DNA of 40,808 bases. Origin: Rhizobacter sp. Its GTDB lineage: Bacteria > Pseudomonadota > Gammaproteobacteria > Burkholderiales > Burkholderiaceae_C. The notes beneath the pieces are model-generated. The model ran no database searches. It saw nothing but the letters and a program-made list of their open reading frames with translations, and was not told where the DNA came from. Location: assembly GCA_025355745.1 (NCBI GenBank), contig JANXZA010000178.1:1-40808 (forward strand), in the 5' to 3' direction. The stretch's first letter is position 1, and the number at the start of each line of letters is the position of its first letter. Of this stretch, positions 1 through 8,056 are shown piece by piece. The translations under genes were made by a program, and so were the position numbers.

Positions 1-16
1 CATTACTTTTCTTATA

Positions 17-44
17 CTTCGCGTGTCTTCGCGTGCCTTCGCGG
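17..44. repeat. Right arm of a CTTCGCG-unit intergenic repeat
   Basis: Three copies of CTTCGCG start at 17, 27 and 37, an exact 10-bp period, followed by a further G. The layout (short CGC-containing units in tandem) matches the arms of the four CGCAGAG elements further along, but the unit differs. The partner arm, if present, lies upstream of the window. It sits just before alaS, so an open frame from position 23 runs through it into alaS; I do not regard that extension as coding. Confidence 0.6.
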
Positions 45-82
45 CTGACTTTTTGTTGATCCCGCCCTCCCAACGAGCCCCT

Positions 83-2764
83 ATGCAAACCTCCGAACTT
101 CGCCAGCGTTTCCTCGACTACTTCGCGGCCCAGGGCCATCGGGTGGTCTCTTCCAGTCCGGTCATCGGGCCGGCGGATGACCCCACGGTGATGTGGACCA
201 ACGCGGGCATGGTGCAATTCAAGGATCTGTTCCTGGGCAAGGAGAAGCGCGACTACCAGCGTGCGGCCAGCAGCCAGAAGTGCCTGCGCGCAGGGGGCAA
301 GCACAACGACCTCGATAACGTGGGCTTCACCGCGCGCCATCATACCTTCTTCGAGATGCTGGGCAACTTCAGCTTCGGCGACTACTTCAAGAAAGACGCG
401 ATCGGCTACGCCTGGGAACTGCTGACCGAGGTCTATAAGCTGCCCAAAGACAAGCTCTGGGTGACGGTCTATGCCGACGACGACGAGGCCTACGACATCT
501 GGCACCGCCAGGTCGGCGTGCCGGCCGAGCGCATCGTGCGTATCGGCGACAACAAGGGCGCGGCGTATGCGTCCGACAACTTCTGGATGATGGGCGAAAC
601 CGGCCCGTGCGGCCCGTGCACCGAGATCTTCTACGACCACGGCGCCGAGATTGCCGGTGGCCCGCCGGGCTCGCCCACCGAGGACGGCGACCGCTACATC
701 GAGATCTGGAACAACGTCTTCATGCAGTTCAACCGCCAGCTCGACGCGAAGAGCGGCGCCTATGTGATGCACCCGCTGCCGAAGCCCAGCGTCGATACCG
801 GCATGGGGCTGGAGCGGCTCACGGCGGTGTTGCAGCACGTGCACAGCAACTACGAGATCGACCTGTTCGTGACCTTGCTGGCGGCGGCCAAGAAGGTCGT
901 CGATGCGGCTTCCGGCGGGGGTGACCACGGCGCCGATTGCGACGCCGATTCACCGTCGCTGAAGGTCATCGCCGACCACATCCGAGCCTGCTCGTTCATC
1001 GTTGTCGACGGTGTGATCCCCGGCAACGAAGGCCGCGGCTACGTGCTGCGCCGAATCACCCGGCGCGCCATCCGCCATGGCTACAAGCTCGGCGCGCGCA
1101 AGCCGTTCTTCCATGCGCTGGTGGCCACGCTGGCAGCCGAGATGGGCGAGGCGTATCCGGAATTGCGGCAGGCGCAGGCGCGCGTCACGGCGGTGTTGAA
1201 GCAGGAGGAGGAACGCTTTTTCCAGACGATCGCCAATGGGATGGAGATTCTTGAGACGGCATTGGCGTTGCCCCCGCTCCCGCTGGGGGAGGGAGGAGGA
1301 ATGCTGAGTGGCGAAGTCGCGTTCAAGCTGCACGACACCTTCGGCTTTCCGCTCGACCTGACGGCCGACGTGTGCCGCGAACTGGGTGTGACGGTGGACA
1401 GTGCGGGCTTCGATGCGCTGATGGCGCATCAACGTGAACAAGCCCGCGCGGCCGGCAAGTTCAAGATGGCACATGGGCTCGAGTACAGCGGCGTGGCGAC
1501 TGCGTTCCACGGCTATGACGAACTCGCCCGCGAAGGCTCCCGGGTCACCGCCGTGTACGTTGACAGCACCTCGGTGCCGAACGCCAAGGCCGGCGACGAC
1601 GCGGTGCTGGTGCTCGACCACACGCCGTTCTACGCCGAGTCCGGCGGCCAGGCCGGCGACACTGGCGAGCTGCGCAACGCCACGTCGCGGATGCTCGTCG
1701 AGGACACGATCAAGGTCCAGGCCAGCGTGTTCGGCCACCACGGCCGGGTCGTCGAAGGCGAGATCAGGGTCGGCGATGTGCTGGCGGCGCGCGTCGATGC
1801 CGAGCGCCGCGCCCGCACCGTGCGCAACCACTCGGCCACCCACTTGATGCACAAGGCGCTGCGTGACGTGCTCGGCGACCATGTGCAACAGAAGGGCTCG
1901 CTCGTGAATGCCGAGCGCACCCGCTTCGACTTTGCCCACAACACGCCGATGACCGATGCGCAGACGCGCGCGGTTGAGGCGATCGTGAACGCCGAGATCC
2001 TGGCCAACGTGGCGACGACTGCGCTCGTGATGGCGATCGACGAGGCGCAGAAATCTGGCGCGATGATGCTGTTCGGCGAGAAATATGGCGACGAGGTGCG
2101 CGTGCTCAACATCGGCAGCAGCCGCGAGCTGTGCGGCGGCACGCATGTGCTGCGCACCGGCGACATCGGCCTGTTCAAGATCGTCGCCGAGGGCGGCGTG
2201 GCGGCCGGCGTGCGTCGCATCGAGGCGGTGACCGGCGACAACGCACTGGCCTATCTGCAAGGGCTCGAAGCCACGGTGGCGCAACTTGCGGGCACGCTGA
2301 AGGCCGCGCCGGCCGAGGTGCCGGCACGCCTCGGCCAGGTGCTCGACCAGGTGCGCGCGCTCGAGAAGGAACTCGCCGTGCTGAAAGGCAAACTCGCTTC
2401 CGCGCAAGGTGACGAGCTGGTGTCGCAGGCGGTCGAAGTCAACGGCTTGAAGGTGCTGGCCGCGCAGCTTGCCGGTGCCGATGCGAAGACCTTGCGCGAC
2501 GCGCTCGACAAGCTGAAGGACAAGCTGAAGAGCGCGGTCATCGTGCTGGCCAGCGTCGATGGCGACAAGGTGCAGATCGCGGCCGGCGTCACGGCCGACC
2601 GCACCGCCACCTTGAAGGCCGGCGAGCTGGTCAACTTCGTCGCTCAACAAGTCGGCGGCAAGGGCGGCGGCAAGGCCGACATGGCAATGGCCGGCGGCAC
2701 CGACGCTTCCAGGCTCGGCGCGGCGCTGGCCTCGGTGCGCGGCTGGGTGGCCGAGCGGGTTTGA
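83..2764 (+). CDS. alaS: Alanine-tRNA ligase (AlaRS)
   Basis: This class II synthetase charges tRNA-Ala in the cytoplasm and edits mischarged Ser/Gly. The frame gives 893 residues from ATG 83, against about 875 for the E. coli enzyme. The N-terminus ([14 protein letters not shown], then TNAGM and QFKDLFLG) is the catalytic core. The editing domain shows the zinc site HSATH (H583, H587) and CGGTH (C684, H688). The Ala-, Gly- and Lys-rich C-terminus is the usual C-Ala region. The frame is open upstream to 23, but those 20 residues come from repeat DNA and the family begins at the chosen Met; no strong ribosome site is visible. One oddity is a Pro/Gly-rich stretch at residues 397-406 ([10 protein letters not shown]) where relatives have a variable linker. 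The GNAT gene follows 16 bp downstream, so co-transcription is likely. Confidence 0.98.
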   Translation: MQTSELRQRFLDYFAAQGHRVVSSSPVIGPADDPTVMWTNAGMVQFKDLFLGKEKRDYQRAASSQKCLRAGGKHNDLDNVGFTARHHTFFEMLGNFSFGDYFKKDAIGYAWELLTEVYKLPKDKLWVTVYADDDEAYDIWHRQVGVPAERIVRIGDNKGAAYASDNFWMMGETGPCGPCTEIFYDHGAEIAGGPPGSPTEDGDRYIEIWNNVFMQFNRQLDAKSGAYVMHPLPKPSVDTGMGLERLTAVLQHVHSNYEIDLFVTLLAAAKKVVDAASGGGDHGADCDADSPSLKVIADHIRACSFIVVDGVIPGNEGRGYVLRRITRRAIRHGYKLGARKPFFHALVATLAAEMGEAYPELRQAQARVTAVLKQEEERFFQTIANGMEILETALALPPLPLGEGGGMLSGEVAFKLHDTFGFPLDLTADVCRELGVTVDSAGFDALMAHQREQARAAGKFKMAHGLEYSGVATAFHGYDELAREGSRVTAVYVDSTSVPNAKAGDDAVLVLDHTPFYAESGGQAGDTGELRNATSRMLVEDTIKVQASVFGHHGRVVEGEIRVGDVLAARVDAERRARTVRNHSATHLMHKALRDVLGDHVQQKGSLVNAERTRFDFAHNTPMTDAQTRAVEAIVNAEILANVATTALVMAIDEAQKSGAMMLFGEKYGDEVRVLNIGSSRELCGGTHVLRTGDIGLFKIVAEGGVAAGVRRIEAVTGDNALAYLQGLEATVAQLAGTLKAAPAEVPARLGQVLDQVRALEKELAVLKGKLASAQGDELVSQAVEVNGLKVLAAQLAGADAKTLRDALDKLKDKLKSAVIVLASVDGDKVQIAAGVTADRTATLKAGELVNFVAQQVGGKGGGKADMAMAGGTDASRLGAALASVRGWVAERV

Positions 2765-2780
2765 TGCAAACGGAGCGGCC

Positions 2781-3317
2781 ATGACGCTGACGATCCGCCG
2801 CACGAATTCCAAAGACGCTGCGGCCATGGCTCAGTTGATGAGCGACCCGGCCGTCTTCGGCGGCCTGCTGCAGATGCCGTACCCGAGCGAAGACCGCTGG
2901 CAGGCGCGGCTGGCCGAGGCCACACCGGTGGGGAAGGCCGAGCTGTCGCTGGTGGCAGAGCGCGATGGCGCGATCGTCGGTTCTGTCGCTCTCGATTCGG
3001 TCGGCGTGGCGCTGCGCCGCCGTCACGCAATGGGGCTGGGCATTCTGGTGGCGCGTGAAGCGCAGGGCCAAGGTGTGGGCACAGCGTTGCTGCAGGCCGT
3101 GTGCGACTACGCCGACAACTGGCTCGGCACCTTGCGCATCGAACTCACGGTGTATGCCGACAACGCGGTCGCGCAGCGGCTCTATGCGCGCTTCGGCTTC
3201 GAGATCGAAGGCCGGTTCCGGGGTTACGCGCTGCGCGACGGCGTGTTCGTCGACGCGCTGGCGATGGCCCGGTTTCACCCAAAGCCGCCGGCCATCGGCA
3301 CGGTCGCGAAGGGGTGA
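2781..3317 (+). CDS. GNAT N-acetyltransferase, YhhY/AaaT-like
   Basis: The 178-residue protein has a single GNAT acetyltransferase fold. The acetyl-CoA loop is seen as REAQGQGVGTALL (about residues 93-105), and the C-terminal part reads RIELTVYADNAVAQRLYARF, then GFEIEG and YALRDG. This order, together with LLQMPYPSEDRWQARL near the N-terminus, closely resembles E. coli YhhY, an L-amino-acid N-acetyltransferase as I recall it. The substrate here is inferred only. ATG 2781 has GGAG about 5 bases upstream and lies 16 bp after alaS, so the two probably share a transcript. It is convergent with egtD, with an inverted-repeat element between them. Confidence 0.88.
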   Translation: MTLTIRRTNSKDAAAMAQLMSDPAVFGGLLQMPYPSEDRWQARLAEATPVGKAELSLVAERDGAIVGSVALDSVGVALRRRHAMGLGILVAREAQGQGVGTALLQAVCDYADNWLGTLRIELTVYADNAVAQRLYARFGFEIEGRFRGYALRDGVFVDALAMARFHPKPPAIGTVAKG

Positions 3318-3373
3318 ACCGCAACCCGGAACTTGCGCGTTCCTGGATTCGTGTGCGCCGTCCAGCCGGCGCT

Positions 3374-3490
3374 CCAAACTCACCACCGCAGAGGCGCCGA
3401 GAACGCAGAGGTTCGCCGAGAAGACCATGCAATTGAATTAGCTCTGCGCAACTCTGCGTCACTCCGCCCCTCTGCGGTGAATGAGTTGGC
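3374..3490. repeat. CGCAGAG-unit inverted-repeat element, copy 1
   Basis: The left arm (from 3374) begins CCAAACTCACC and continues as four roughly 9-bp units of the form ACCGCAGAG / GCGCCGAG / AACGCAGAG / GTTCGCCGAG. The right arm (about 3442-3490) is its imperfect reverse complement and ends GAGTTGGC. About 20 bp of unrelated AT-richer loop separate them. The element fills the gap between the convergent GNAT and egtD genes, so it may form a long hairpin in either transcript. No open frame of interest lies in it. Confidence 0.85.
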
Positions 3491-3507
3491 TCTTGCATTC
3501 AACGGCC

Positions 3508-4470
3508 TCAACCCGCCGGCGCCCAGAACACCGCGAACCAGCCTTGCGGATCGGTCCAGTGCACTGGCGCATCGAAGCCGGCAGCCTGCAGCAAGGCACT
3601 GAAGCCGTCGATGCTGTACTTGTGCGAATTCTCGGTGTGCAGCCGCTCGCCGGCAGCGAATGCGCGCTGCCCGCCGGGCCAGCGCACGGTCAGGTTGTCG
3701 CGTGCTTCGAGGTGCATCTCGACCCGCGCCTCGCTCGCGTTGTACAGGCCGATGTGGCGCCAGCAAGCCGGGTCGAAGTCGCTGCCGATGAGCCGGTTCA
3801 GATGCCGCAGCAGGTTCAGGTTGAAGGCGGCGGTGACGCCGAGCGCGTCGGCATAGGCAGCCTCGAGCAAGGGCGCCGGTTTGATCAGGTCGATGCCGAT
3901 CAGCAGCCCGCCGCCGCTGGCCCGCGCGCGCACGCTGCGCAAGAACCCAAGCGCCTCGGCGGGGGTGAAATTGCCGATGCTCGAGCCGGGGTAGAAGAAC
4001 GCCGGCCGGCCTTCGATCAGCTCGGCCGGCATGTCGAGCGCGCGCGAGAAGTCCAGGCCGAGGCCGACCACGTCGAGCTGCGGGTGGGCGCGCTGCACGC
4101 CGGCCAGTGCGTCGCGCAGAAAGTCGACCGAGATGTCGATCGCCACATAGCGCGCCGGCTCGAACAGCGGGAACATCCGCACAGCCTTGGCACAGTTGCC
4201 GGCGCCGAGGTCGATCAAGGTGGTGCCCACGCCGACATGGCGCGCCATTGCCTGGCCATGCGCGGCGAAGATGGCCGCCTCGGTGCGCGTCGGGTAGTAC
4301 TCGGGCAGTTCGGTGATGGCCTCGAACAGGTGTGAGCCGAGCCGGTCGTAGAAGTACTTCGGCGAGGCACTGGCAGCAGGGGCCAGCAGCGCACGCTGCG
4401 CCTCGGCGCGTTCGGCGGCGGAATCGGCGACGTGGCGTTGCAGGAATCGGGGGACGCGGGCGGGTGTCAT
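3508..4470 (-). CDS. egtD: L-histidine N-alpha-methyltransferase EgtD (ergothioneine pathway)
   Basis: EgtD makes hercynine (trimethylhistidine) from histidine and three SAM, the first step to ergothioneine. The 320-residue length from ATG 4470 equals the mycobacterial enzyme (321). Visible signatures are YFYDRLGS (39-46), the SAM loop DLGAGN (87-92), FYPGSSIGNF (159-168) and HTENSHKY (279-286). Residues that bind histidine in the mycobacterial enzyme as I recall them (Tyr56, Asn166, Tyr206, Thr213, Met252, Glu282) have equivalents here at nearly the same positions: Y58/Y59, N167, Y207, T214, M253, E281. The frame is open 81 codons further upstream, but the family start is MTPARVPRFL. The start codon abuts the divergent TlpA-like gene region. 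No EgtB-type sulfoxide synthase is in the window. Confidence 0.93.
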   Translation of the reverse strand: MTPARVPRFLQRHVADSAAERAEAQRALLAPAASASPKYFYDRLGSHLFEAITELPEYYPTRTEAAIFAAHGQAMARHVGVGTTLIDLGAGNCAKAVRMFPLFEPARYVAIDISVDFLRDALAGVQRAHPQLDVVGLGLDFSRALDMPAELIEGRPAFFYPGSSIGNFTPAEALGFLRSVRARASGGGLLIGIDLIKPAPLLEAAYADALGVTAAFNLNLLRHLNRLIGSDFDPACWRHIGLYNASEARVEMHLEARDNLTVRWPGGQRAFAAGERLHTENSHKYSIDGFSALLQAAGFDAPVHWTDPQGWFAVFWAPAG

Positions 4471-4579
4471 GGCAACGGGCTCGGGCAAGGTGGGGCGGTG
4501 GCTCGCGAGCCGGTGGTATCCGACTGCGCAAAAAGGGCGACAGGGCGAGTCGCACGACCTTACAACGAGTTCCACCACA

Positions 4580-5215
4580 ATGCGCTGGATGGAAAAAGCC
4601 GCACTCCCCGATCCGACGGCGACTCGGCTTTGCGGACTCCCGACCTCGCGGCGCGGGCTGCTCGGGGTGGTCGCAAGCCTGGGCAGCGCGATCGGCGCGG
4701 CGGCGATCGGCAACCTCGGCGCGGCGGCGAGCGCCCGTGCTCAGCCGGTGCGGCCGGCGCATGTGGTGCGTCCCTGGCCGGCGGGCAAGCCGACACCGGC
4801 GTTCGCGCTCAGCGACACGGAAGGCAAGACATGGACCCTGGAAGCGTTGCAAGGCAAGCCCTTGCTGCTGAATTTCTGGGCCAGCTGGTGCGAACCGTGC
4901 CGCACCGAGATGCCGTCGCTCGAGCTCCTCGCGACCCGCCATGAACGTGCGGGCCTGGTGGTGCTGGCAGTGAACTACCAGGAGGCGCTGCCGGCGATCC
5001 GGCGCTTTCTCGATGTGCAGCCGGTGTCGCTGCCGATCCTGCTCGACCCCGACGGCGCCGCAGCCGCCGCCTGGACGCCGCGCGTCTTCCCGGCCACAGT
5101 GCTGGTCGATCGCCGCGGCGTGCCGCGCGTGCAGGTGCTCGGCGGCCTCGACTGGCTGGGCGCCGACGCGCGTGTTTTGATCGAGCCGCTGCTCGCGCGG
5201 CCAAAGGTGGCGTGA
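4580..5215 (+). CDS. TlpA-like thiol-disulfide oxidoreductase with probable Tat signal
   Basis: The 211-residue protein has a thioredoxin fold of the TlpA/AhpC-Redoxin kind. The active site is WASWCEPC (C104, C107), followed by RTEMPSLE and a conserved cis-Pro region (PRVFPATVLVD). The N-terminus carries TSRRGLLG, then a long Ala/Gly hydrophobic stretch ending ASARAQ. This looks like a twin-arginine signal with an AxA cleavage site, so a periplasmic location is inferred. I chose ATG 4580; ATG 4589 is also possible, and the frame stays open back to 4469, where ATG overlaps the egtD start codon in opposite orientation. The longer version would put 37 more residues before the signal and is less likely. 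It is divergent from egtD and upstream of lepB. Confidence 0.85.
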   Translation: MRWMEKAALPDPTATRLCGLPTSRRGLLGVVASLGSAIGAAAIGNLGAAASARAQPVRPAHVVRPWPAGKPTPAFALSDTEGKTWTLEALQGKPLLLNFWASWCEPCRTEMPSLELLATRHERAGLVVLAVNYQEALPAIRRFLDVQPVSLPILLDPDGAAAAAWTPRVFPATVLVDRRGVPRVQVLGGLDWLGADARVLIEPLLARPKVA

Positions 5216-5289
5216 AGGCGGGCCGCCCCGGCATGGCATGAAGGGCGCGCGACGCCGATAATCTGCAACCCAGTTCCATGGAGGCAAAC

Positions 5290-5331
5290 ATGAACCGTCC
5301 GAACCCCGCTCGGTGCAAGGTGTGGTCATGA
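5290..5331 (+). CDS. Possible 13-residue leader peptide overlapping lepB start
   Basis: ATG 5290 follows GGAGG with 6-bp spacing, a better ribosome site than lepB has, and opens a 13-codon frame (MNRPNPARCKVWS) whose TGA at 5329-5331 overlaps the lepB ATG at 5328 as ATGA. Such an arrangement could couple lepB translation to the leader. A GATAAT at 5257-5262 is a possible -10 box for this unit. It may also be a chance frame. Confidence 0.3.
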   Translation: MNRPNPARCKVWS

Positions 5332-6140
5332 GCGGCCCGGTCCAGATCGGCTTTTCGATCAACGAGATCCTGGCCCTCGCGTCGCTCGTCACCGGCGCCT
5401 GCTGGCTGACCTGGAAGCTGCGCACCCGGCGCCTCGGTGCGGTGCCCGAGAAGAAGCCGCTGTGGGTCAGCTTCGGCGCCGAATTGTTTTTGGTCGTGGC
5501 GTTGATGTTCACCTGCCGCGTCGCCGTGGCCGACTGGCCGAAGGTGCCGACCGGCTCGATGGAGCCAACGCTGCGGGTCGGCGACTACCTGCTCGTCAAT
5601 CACCTCGCCTACGGCCCGCGCCTGCCGTTCACGAACACCGCGATCGAGTTCGGCCAGCCGCAGCGCGGCGACGTGGTGGTGTTCCGCTATCCGCTCGACG
5701 TGTCGGAGTTCTACGTCAAGCGCTTGGTCGGCCTGCCCGGCGATGTGGTGGCGTTCCAGGACGGTGCGGTGCGCGTCAACGGCGCACCCTTCGACGTGCA
5801 AATGCTCAGCGAGGGCACCGGCGCCGCCGTGGCGGCCGAAGACCGCGGCCAGTGGCTGCTGCGCGAAACGGCCGAGGGCCGCAGCCGCACCATCAAGGTC
5901 AACCCCTTCGTGATGGGCCGCCTGGGCGCCGACGGCATGGCCGCGCATTGCACCACGGCGCGCGCCGGCGCCTGGCAATGCACGGTGCCGGCGGGCCAGT
6001 ACCTGATGATGGGCGACAACCGCGACAACTCGGCCGACTCGCGCGTCTGGGGCTTCCTGCCGCACGAGCAGGTCTACGGCAAGGCGGTGCGCGTGCTGTT
6101 CAACCTGAACGATCTGTCGCGGCTGTGGACGGCGCTGTGA
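5328..6140 (+). CDS. lepB: Signal peptidase I
   Basis: Type I signal peptidase cleaves Sec (and Tat) signal peptides at the periplasmic face of the inner membrane. The 270-residue protein has two N-terminal membrane segments (about residues 7-23 and 45-60). The catalytic Ser is in PTGSMEPTL (S77) and the general-base Lys in EFYVKRLVGLPGD (K131). The C-terminal signature GDNRDNSADSRVWG is intact. An insertion of roughly 70 residues between K131 and that box is typical of beta/gammaproteobacterial enzymes. ATG 5328 has AAGGTG 5 bases upstream; GTG 5313 is in frame but lacks a ribosome site. The gene overlaps coaBC by 4 bp (GTGA). It is not beside lepA, the usual lepB neighbour, so it could be a second copy. 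Confidence 0.93.
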   Translation: MSGPVQIGFSINEILALASLVTGACWLTWKLRTRRLGAVPEKKPLWVSFGAELFLVVALMFTCRVAVADWPKVPTGSMEPTLRVGDYLLVNHLAYGPRLPFTNTAIEFGQPQRGDVVVFRYPLDVSEFYVKRLVGLPGDVVAFQDGAVRVNGAPFDVQMLSEGTGAAVAAEDRGQWLLRETAEGRSRTIKVNPFVMGRLGADGMAAHCTTARAGAWQCTVPAGQYLMMGDNRDNSADSRVWGFLPHEQVYGKAVRVLFNLNDLSRLWTAL

Positions 6141-7390
6141 GCCTCGCTGCTGGTGGCACTACGGGAGACGTTCAAGCGCGGCTCGATCTGGCCGGCAAGC
6201 ACATCGTGCTCGGCCTGTCCGGCGGCATCGCCTGCTACAAAGCGGCCGACTTCGCGCGCGAGCTGGTGAAGGCCGGCGCCACGGTTCAGGTGGTGATGAC
6301 CGAGGCGGCCGAACGGTTCATCACGGCGGTGACGCTGCAGGCCCTGTCGTTGCGCCCGGTGTTCACGAACCAGTGGGACGCGCGCGCGCCGAACAACATG
6401 GCGCACATCAACCTGACGCGCGAGGCCGCTGCGGTCGTGATCGTGCCGGCCAGCGCCGACTTCCTCGCGAAACTGGCGCAGGGGCGCGCCGACGACCTGC
6501 TCAGCCTGCTGTGCCTGGCGCGGCCGGCCGAGCGCTGCCCGCTGCTGGTGGCCCCGGCGATGAACCGCGAGATGTGGGCGCACCCGGCAACCCAGCGCAA
6601 CCTGGCCCGGGTGCGTGCCGACGGTGCCACCGTGCTCGGCCCCGGCAGCGGCGACCAGGCCTGCGGCGAAACCGGCGACGGCCGGATGCTGGAGCCGGCC
6701 GAGCTGCTGGCCGATCTGGTCGCCTCCTTCCAACCCAAGACCTTGCGCGGCAAGACGCTGCTGATCACCGCCGGCCCGACCTTCGAGCCGATCGACCCGG
6801 TGCGCGGGCTAACGAACCGGTCGAGCGGCAAGATGGGCTTTGCGATCGCCCGCGCTGCCGCCGAGGCGGGAGCCGCCGTCACCCTGATCGCCGGCCCGGT
6901 GCATGAGGCCTCGCCGCGCGGCGTGCGCCGCATCGATGTCGGCACGGCGCAGCAGATGTTCGATGCGGTGCTGGCGCTGGCCGCCTCGCACGATGTGTTC
7001 GTTGCCACTGCCGCAGTCGCCGACTGGCGGCCCGCCATGTGCACCGAACACAAGCTGAAGAAGACCGGCGACCCCAAGCTGCCGAGCATCGAACTGACCG
7101 AGAACCCCGACATTCTGGCCACGGTGGCGCGCCTGCCGAATCGCCCGTACTGCGTTGGCTTTGCCGCCGAGAGCCACGACCTGTTGAAGCATGCGCGCGA
7201 GAAGCGGGCGCGCAAGAACGTGCCGCTGATCGTCGCCAACTTCGGTCCGGCGACCTTCAGCCGCGACGACAACGTGCTGACCCTGGTCGACGCGAGCGGC
7301 GAGCGCGAATTGCCGCGCGCCGACAAGCTGACTCTGGCGCGGCAACTGGTGGCCGAGATTGCCGCGCGACTGTCGGCAGCGGCTGCATGA
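6137..7390 (+). CDS. coaBC: Bifunctional phosphopantothenoylcysteine decarboxylase / phosphopantothenate-cysteine ligase
   Basis: CoaBC catalyses two successive steps of coenzyme A synthesis, using FMN in the N-terminal CoaC half and CTP in the C-terminal CoaB half. The 417-residue length fits the family. CoaC shows the flavoprotein start [13 protein letters not shown], catalytic MAHINL (H90), PAMNREMW and the substrate-flap CGETGDGRM (C176). CoaB starts at about residue 195 with [14 protein letters not shown], then NRSSGKMG and KLKK (306-309). There is no ATG near the expected N-terminus. GTG 6137 overlaps the lepB stop as GTGA and gives the right length, so I take it as the start. The stop overlaps dut as ATGA. 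Three overlapping genes imply one transcript with coupled translation. Confidence 0.96.
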   Translation: MSLAAGGTTGDVQARLDLAGKHIVLGLSGGIACYKAADFARELVKAGATVQVVMTEAAERFITAVTLQALSLRPVFTNQWDARAPNNMAHINLTREAAAVVIVPASADFLAKLAQGRADDLLSLLCLARPAERCPLLVAPAMNREMWAHPATQRNLARVRADGATVLGPGSGDQACGETGDGRMLEPAELLADLVASFQPKTLRGKTLLITAGPTFEPIDPVRGLTNRSSGKMGFAIARAAAEAGAAVTLIAGPVHEASPRGVRRIDVGTAQQMFDAVLALAASHDVFVATAAVADWRPAMCTEHKLKKTGDPKLPSIELTENPDILATVARLPNRPYCVGFAAESHDLLKHAREKRARKNVPLIVANFGPATFSRDDNVLTLVDASGERELPRADKLTLARQLVAEIAARLSAAAA

Positions 7391-7851
7391 ATGTGGCTCG
7401 CGCCCCGCTGATCGATCTGAAGGTGCTCGACGCACGCCTGGCCGATTTGCTGCCCGCTTACGCCACTCCCGGCAGTGCCGGCCTGGATCTGCGCGCCTGT
7501 CTCGATGCGCCGCTGGTGCTGGCGCCGGGCCAGACCGAACTGATCCCGACCGGCCTGGCGATCCATATCAACGACGCCGGCCTGGCCGCGATGATCCTGC
7601 CCCGTTCGGGCCTCGGCCACAAACACGGCATCGTGCTCGGCAACCTGGTCGGCTTGATCGACTCGGACTACCAGGGGCCGCTGATGGTGAGTTGCTGGAA
7701 CCGCAGCGCCGTGGCCTTCACGGTCCAGCCGATGGAGCGCATTGCGCAACTCATGATCGTGCCGGTGGTGCAGGCGGGGTTTCGGGTCGTGGACGAGTTC
7801 GGTGCTTCGGCGCGCGGGGTTGAAGGCTTCGGGTCGACGGGTCGGGCTTGA
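7387..7851 (+). CDS. dut: dUTP diphosphatase (dUTPase)
   Basis: The trimeric dUTPase hydrolyses dUTP to dUMP and pyrophosphate, keeping uracil out of DNA and feeding thymidylate synthesis. The 154-residue length is normal. All five motifs are present in order: [39 protein letters not shown] and [10 protein letters not shown]. The ATG at 7387 overlaps the coaBC stop (ATGA), and the coaBC-dut pairing is common in proteobacteria. The gene ends 37 bp before inverted-repeat copy 2. Confidence 0.97.
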   Translation: MNVARAPLIDLKVLDARLADLLPAYATPGSAGLDLRACLDAPLVLAPGQTELIPTGLAIHINDAGLAAMILPRSGLGHKHGIVLGNLVGLIDSDYQGPLMVSCWNRSAVAFTVQPMERIAQLMIVPVVQAGFRVVDEFGASARGVEGFGSTGRA

Positions 7852-7888
7852 GGGTTTGGGCGCGATGAGACGTCCGGCGCTTGACAGA

Positions 7889-8012
7889 CAACTCACGCAC
7901 CGCAGAGGCGCAGAGAACGCTGAGGAACGCCGAGGAAAGATGAGGGCTCCATTTCCTTGAATCTACTCTGCGCAACTCTGCGTTCTCTGCGTCTCTGCGG
8001 TGGTGAGTTGGC
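7889..8012. repeat. CGCAGAG-unit inverted-repeat element, copy 2
   Basis: The left arm begins CAACTCACGCACCGCAGAGG and continues in 8-9-bp CGCAGAG/CGCTGAG/CGCCGAG units. The right arm (about 7967-8012) is the near reverse complement and ends GGTGAGTTGGC. The loop is about 30 bp. The element separates dut from the RND adaptor gene, both on the plus strand, and a GTG within its right arm artificially extends the adaptor frame to 8000. Confidence 0.87.
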
Positions 8013-8056
8013 TTGATCTACATTCGCATACGATTTTGAAATCGACAGGACGGTTC

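Noticed and set aside
23..82. N-terminal extension of AlaRS from 23
   Set aside because: The start codon lies in the CTTCGCG repeat and the 20 extra residues are unlike the family start.
950..2827. A 625-codon minus-strand frame opposite alaS
   Set aside because: Same reason: a compositional shadow of a secure gene, without domain signatures.
3374..3490. CGCAGAG repeats as a CRISPR array
   Set aside because: Units are 8-9 bp, directly adjacent and mirrored into two arms. There are no spacers of constant length and no cas genes.
4469..4579. Longer TlpA-like protein starting at 4469
   Set aside because: It would put 37 residues before the twin-arginine motif and overlap the egtD start codon; the signal peptide is normal from 4580.
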